Source: Vanilla planifolia
Lineage: Eukaryota; Streptophyta; Magnoliopsida; Asparagales; Orchidaceae
Direction of reading: 5' to 3'
NCBI GenBank assembly: GCA_023846275.1
Contig: CM043877.1
Span: 9,841,107 to 9,905,106, forward strand
DNA: 64,000 nt
How positions within the stretch are numbered: the first letter of the stretch is position 1; every line of letters begins with the position of its first letter. Positions 59,480 through 64,000 of the stretch are shown piece after piece. Both the position numbers and the translations under genes were made by a program. The notes beneath the pieces were generated by a model. It was not told the DNA's origin. It worked only from the letters and a program-made list of their open reading frames with translations, and did no database searches.

Positions 59480-61650
59480 TGACAAACATGATCACACTAA
59501 GCAGCTTATAAATTTATTTGATATCAAGAAAGAATGAAAAGTTAAGAATTCAACTGCATGCTTCAGAATTGGCAAAAACTAAAGAACATGGCATCTCACT
59601 ATCAAAATGCTACTTTTCAAATTATAAAGCACACAGAAATAAAACTTAAGCCTCATCCCAACATGGATTATTTGGATGCTAGAATGCCATTCCAATATGT
59701 TATCTACATTATTAAATCAGAACTTTCATAAGTCTCAGGATATCTTTGCGGTTGTCCTATGTCTGATTTCACATGTCCACTTTTTGATATTTACAATTTA
59801 GATTAGTTTTGCAAAATTTAGCATCAACAGAACTATAACGAAGCCAGGAATGCAACTTTTAGTTCGAAAGCAAGCATTGGCCTTGAATTGAAGGTACTAC
59901 AACACTGATTTTATGTTAAATGACGAGCCCTCCATGTGAACAAATAGAAAACTCAACGCTACTGAACGGAAAATAAGTGAAAAACCAACAACTCGACTCA
60001 CAACTGCAAATGACAATTTATACTAAAGCCATTTAACCCAATTTATACTAAAGCTATTTAACCCACTTGACCCACACCTAATGGAATGGGTATAGGAAAA
60101 AAAAATGTTAAGAGAGTGGGATTGTTATGTTTTTAAACAATGGATACTGTCTTGAAAGGAATTTGAGTTTGTTGTGGTTTGAAATAGTCAACCTAAGAAT
60201 TGTCAAAACAGCTGTCCTGCTTCTTCCTCAGCATGAATTGCAGTTCTGTAAAGAAATTAGAGTAGAGGTGGAGAGGACTCCGGGATGGACAAGGTTTATT
60301 ACTGAGGATGCTGGAACAAGATAAACAAACAAAGCCCATTTAATGATAGATACACCGAAGATGAATTGCCAAGAGAGAAGTTGTTATTATCTCTCCTCCT
60401 TCATCGGTTGTATCATCTTTAACACTGACACTTGATAATAGATTATATGAAGAAATCTTCTCAAGTAGTCACAGCTGCTTACGACACAGCTTATACTTGC
60501 TATGAGCAAGCTTTTACTGCCAATCAGGAGTTGAAACTTCTGAAGTATGACCGCATGGCAACACAGGATTTTCTGAAGAGTTTGATGATGTCCGTAGACT
60601 CCAAAGTGAATAAAGCTTGCTGGTCAAAACGACAAACTCTAGAAGGAAAGCTATGCTCTTGACTTCGCGGTCAGCAACCTCAAGCAAAAACTGGCCGAGT
60701 AGAGAAGGAACCTAAAGCAACCAGAGCCAATGAGAAATTCTCCCAGAGTGTGCTGAAAGAGGGCAAGTCATGGGAAGAAAATCATCACGAGAGATGAAGT
60801 AGTTAGCTTTCACCATAAACAGCCTTATGACAAACACAAGTGCGAGAACCTTTTGTTCCTGCTGCTTGACTTGAGTATCATGGGCAGCTCAAGGAAAGTT
60901 TGGAAGTTTAAAAGTAAGAAAAAATCAGACACATGTAGGCTTTTTTTAGTGAAACAAATTTTGACTTGAGGATCTCATTTTAGCTTTTGGCCTTGAAGTA
61001 TCTGAAAGTTTGGCAAGGCTTAATTTAAATAAAAATATTCCATGATGACTACTAACCCCATAATGCACGTCAAAGATATGCTCAAATTTGAATGTATATT
61101 TCCCAATAAATATCCTTGTTATTGATTACACAATGCAATGAGCTAAAGGTGGTTACTCAATTTTTGCATTGAACAGATGATAAATTATGAACAAGTTTAA
61201 TCATGACTGTTGATTCATTGTAGATCTCTTTATAATAGGATAGGCATCCCTTTTAACCATTTTGAGTTGCCATTGAAGCTTTCATTCTCATCTTTCACTT
61301 TGTTTGCTATTCATCTTCTCCCCCCTTTATACTTTATTTTCAGTGCAACAATGTCTAAAATTCGTACAAAACAATAAAGGCAACTTCTTGAGCAGCTAAT
61401 CTTTACTATCGAAGAATTAGGATATCAAAGCATGGAATACATGAGAATTGATTTGTATCCCTCTCACAAACCCCTTTAGGAGACAAAACTCTATCAAGAT
61501 AGTGATTTGCAAGGAGTTACCTTGTAAAAAAGATGTGCAGAATAATCAAGAAAAAATCTGAAAAAGTACCCACAAACATTGTGCTAGAAATATTACCCAC
61601 AAAGACTATAAAAGAAGAGATCAAGTAAGACAGGAAAAGATGCTATCAAT
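59480..61650. other. AT-rich DNA upstream of the hydrolase exons (possible long intron)
   Basis: No GHDAH- or RRxIHxxPELxxxE-type hydrolase exon was found on the minus strand. The tract contains a 25-bp direct repeat at 60015-60064 (AATTTATACTAAAG...ATTTAACCC twice) and the coding-like fragment at 60432-60830. Confidence 0.45.
60432..60830 (+). pseudogene. Unidentified helical coding-like fragment
   Basis: The plus strand is open to TGA 60660-60662, reading SSQVVTAAYDTAYTCYEQAF, NQELKLLKYDRMATQDFLKS, then RQTLEGKLCS. Beyond it the text continues DFAVSNLKQKLAE and a further charged stretch with stops. It looks like a helical or coiled-coil segment of a decayed protein, perhaps transposon-derived. 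No family recognised. Confidence 0.25.
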
Positions 61651-61660
61651 AAATACAAAG

Positions 61661-61798
61661 CACATTAATACGATCCCTCTAAACAATTACTATAAAAAAT
61701 TAAAATTAAAAGAAACTCCTTTTGATCATCACATTAATATGATCTCTCTAAACAATTACTACAAAAAATTACAAGTAAAAGAAACTCCTTTTGATCAT
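61661..61798 (+). repeat. Two head-to-tail copies of a 69-bp unit
   Basis: 61661-61729 and 61730-61798 differ at only a few bases. Sixty-nine bp is 23 codons and the units are in one open frame (NNYYKKLKLKETPFDH and NNYYKKLQVKETPFDH), but no gene context supports translation. High identity means a recent duplication. Confidence 0.85.
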
Positions 61799-64000
61799 CT
61801 CAAGCTCCTTCTCTCCCAATATGAAGATTAGTACCAACTCAAAAGAAACACTAGCAATCTCACCAATCAAACCTAACTAGATCTAGGTTTTCACTCTCTC
61901 AAATTCCTCTCACTTGATTTCAAATTTGGCCCCAAGGAGCTTCTTGGGTGGGTTGATTTGTGGGTTAAGTTAACCACCTAAACATCTAGTTGGCCAATCC
62001 AATCTATTAACTCCACCATTTCCCCCTAACTCTTGTAACCCACCTCCCTCACCAACCCAACCGTTAGCTAGCAAACTTCTGCATCTCTTCCAAAGAGCTT
62101 CACCTTTGACAAGCTCCTTTGGGGAGCTCTCACAAAATTATCCTCCAACTAGCTCACTCCTTTGGTGCAAGCTCCTCAACTAGAGCGAGGATCTCCTTTG
62201 GCGTGAGCTCCTCCTCTAGCGATCTCTCTCATCTGACACAAGCTTCTCTTTCAACAAGTTCTATCCTCCATGGGCTCCCTTTTCCATCAAGCTCTTTTGA
62301 AATGAGCTCTCTCCTCAATCATGCTACATCTCCTTTGACGAGCTCTCTCCTCCAATGAATTAAGATATGGTTAATGGATTAAAAACAAAACACAAAACTA
62401 GGTTAACTCATACATAATTGGGTTAACAAACAAACATAATCATTCTCCTAACCCATGCTAATCGAGTTATACAAACCCCAAGTGATTTAACATCACAATC
62501 CAAACATAGCCTAGATACCTTTTATAGCATTGAAGGTCCAAGGTTTACAAATAATAAAAAGCTCTTCCAAAATTTAAATCCATCCTTCTCTAAATAATAA
62601 GTAGAGAAGATAGGTAAAAAGTTAGTTATCTAGATTTAATCTCCCTTTGATACACTTTTAATGTTTTGGCCATATAGTATTACGTAACAGTTCATATCAG
62701 ATGAAAGTCAATTTTCTGAAATATAGACTTTCATACTTGCAACTTTATATATATTTTTAATAACTTTGGAATCTAGATTTATAATTTATAATCTTTTGAA
62801 TGCAACTTAAAAATTTGGACTACATTTGAATTCAAAATTTTGAATTTTTTAATCCTACTTCACTAGATTTATAAGTTACAATTTTTTTAATGTAACTTAC
62901 AGATTTTGATCAGATTTGAATTAAAAATTTTGAATTTTTGAATCTATTTCACTATAACATTTATCTTAATTATCTCTAAAATCACTTTACTAAAGCCTTC
63001 TTGATTAGTTAAGTCATTCCATGTCTATAAAAGTGAAAATGTACTCTTGACTTCATAGTAATCTTAAGCTCTTTCTATTATACTCTCTTAGTTGTCCTTA
63101 TTTTTCTAGTGCTCAAGAGTTTACCAAGTTCTTAAGAAAGAGCTCTAATTGAGATTCTTTCTTTAGAGTCTAATAGTAAGGTTTCTTTCAATATTTTTCA
63201 TTTACAACTTAGTTTTCTTATATTCAGTCATTTTCTTATCTTTTTCTTTCCTTTTTATTCAAGCTTTAGGTCCATATTACTCTCATTCACTAAATATTTT
63301 AAATATTCACAATGTCTTATTTGACGCATAATTTTACAACTTAAAACATTGAGAGATTCATGTAATACATGCTATAAGGTTTTTTTTTTTGTGAATTTTT
63401 AAGAAGTATGTCATATTTCTTTTGAATTTTTCATAGTAAAACTTCCAAATTGTTAAGTCTTATCCTAAAGGCTATTTAAAGTTGTGTATGAACCCAACAT
63501 ATGAGTGCATCATGTTAGCCTTTAAAAAGTGGGTTGATCTTGAGCCTACAAAAATATCGAAATGTTTATTGTAATTAGTTTTTGCTTGGATAAGCCTAGG
63601 GTAGTGAAAACCTTCAAAAGAGTTAGGGCAAATTGGAGTAGGCTGAGGCATGGTGGTCAAAATAGCATAAAACCTTCTATTCTTTTTTATCTTTGTTTTT
63701 ACACCTCTAAATCAATTATACTTAAGCATGCCTTTGAAATTTTTTTTTTCACGTGAGATTTATAGTTTCTAACCCTTTGAATTTTTCACTCTTTTGAACA
63801 ATTGAATTTATAATATTCAAAATAACTTTTAACATTAACTCAACTAATTATTAGTTCATGTACTTTTTTACTTCTAATTTATTTTCCTCATTTTTCTCTA
63901 TCTTTTTGGAGTGTATTACAACTTCAAATACTTATTTTATATATTTATGTCATACCAAATTTTTAAGACAAGTATGGATCACCGTCTCCTTCTTTCTATT
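61799..64000. other. AT-rich and CT-rich non-coding DNA, no gene seen
   Basis: 62080-62360 is rich in irregularly spaced AGCTC(C/T) motifs with CTCTCTCC. A 90-bp direct repeat occurs at 62774-62863 / 62864-62953 (TAGATTTATAA...TTTGAATT...TTTCAC). The remainder is plain AT-rich DNA to the window end. Confidence 0.5.

Noticed and set aside
62080..62360. Ser-rich open frame at 62119-62358 as a gene
   Set aside because: It is a by-product of repeated AGCTCCTC/CTCTCC text; no splice or promoter context.

Overview
The window looks like a stretch of flowering-plant nuclear chromosome. The evidence is spliced genes of plant-only families (an AT-hook/PPC AHL protein, a PORR organelle RNA-binding protein, an ILR1-type auxin-conjugate hydrolase) set in very AT-rich DNA full of decayed plant-type retroelements: an L1-type LINE and several Ty3/gypsy elements. 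Species cannot be named from the sequence.

Layout. Bases 1-441 are the 3' end of a gene entering from the left that encodes a tandem 31-residue repeat protein. Bases 2.8-9.1 kb are a GC-richer, nearly full-length but broken LINE. A small island at 9.64-10.30 kb looks like a gene start with no gene attached. From 11.4 to 14.9 kb there is a gag-only Ty3/gypsy remnant between two similar repeats, followed inside by about nine copies of a 75-bp minisatellite. An antisense gypsy reverse transcriptase relic lies at 16.7-17.0 kb. A 1.5-kb open frame for a coiled-coil protein ends at 19,554. A second gypsy reverse transcriptase relic (20.2-25.4 kb) is split by a 4,345-bp block with perfect 10-bp inverted ends, read here as a nested solo LTR.

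From 25.4 to 37.0 kb the only intact gene is a single-exon PORR gene (29,279-30,445). An AHL-type AT-hook gene occupies 37,241-57,536 in five exons. Its last intron is 15.5 kb and holds a roughly 10-kb antisense Tat-type Ty3/gypsy element whose two LTR copies align at a constant offset of about 9.6 kb. Convergent with it, 471 bp away, are the last three visible exons of an IAA-amino-acid hydrolase gene on the minus strand, ending in HDEL. Its 5' exons are not in the window. From 59.5 to 64.0 kb I see only AT-rich DNA, short tandem repeats and one unidentified coding-like fragment.

The host genes have no evident functional link: DNA-binding/chromatin (AHL), organelle RNA processing (PORR), and auxin homeostasis in the ER (hydrolase). 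I found no convincing new biological system. The strongest structural observations are the nested solo LTR in a gypsy RT, the gag-only element with its own minisatellite, the intron-resident Tat element, and a GC-AG intron plus three staggered ATGs in the AHL gene. All element boundaries and homology calls come from reading motifs by eye.
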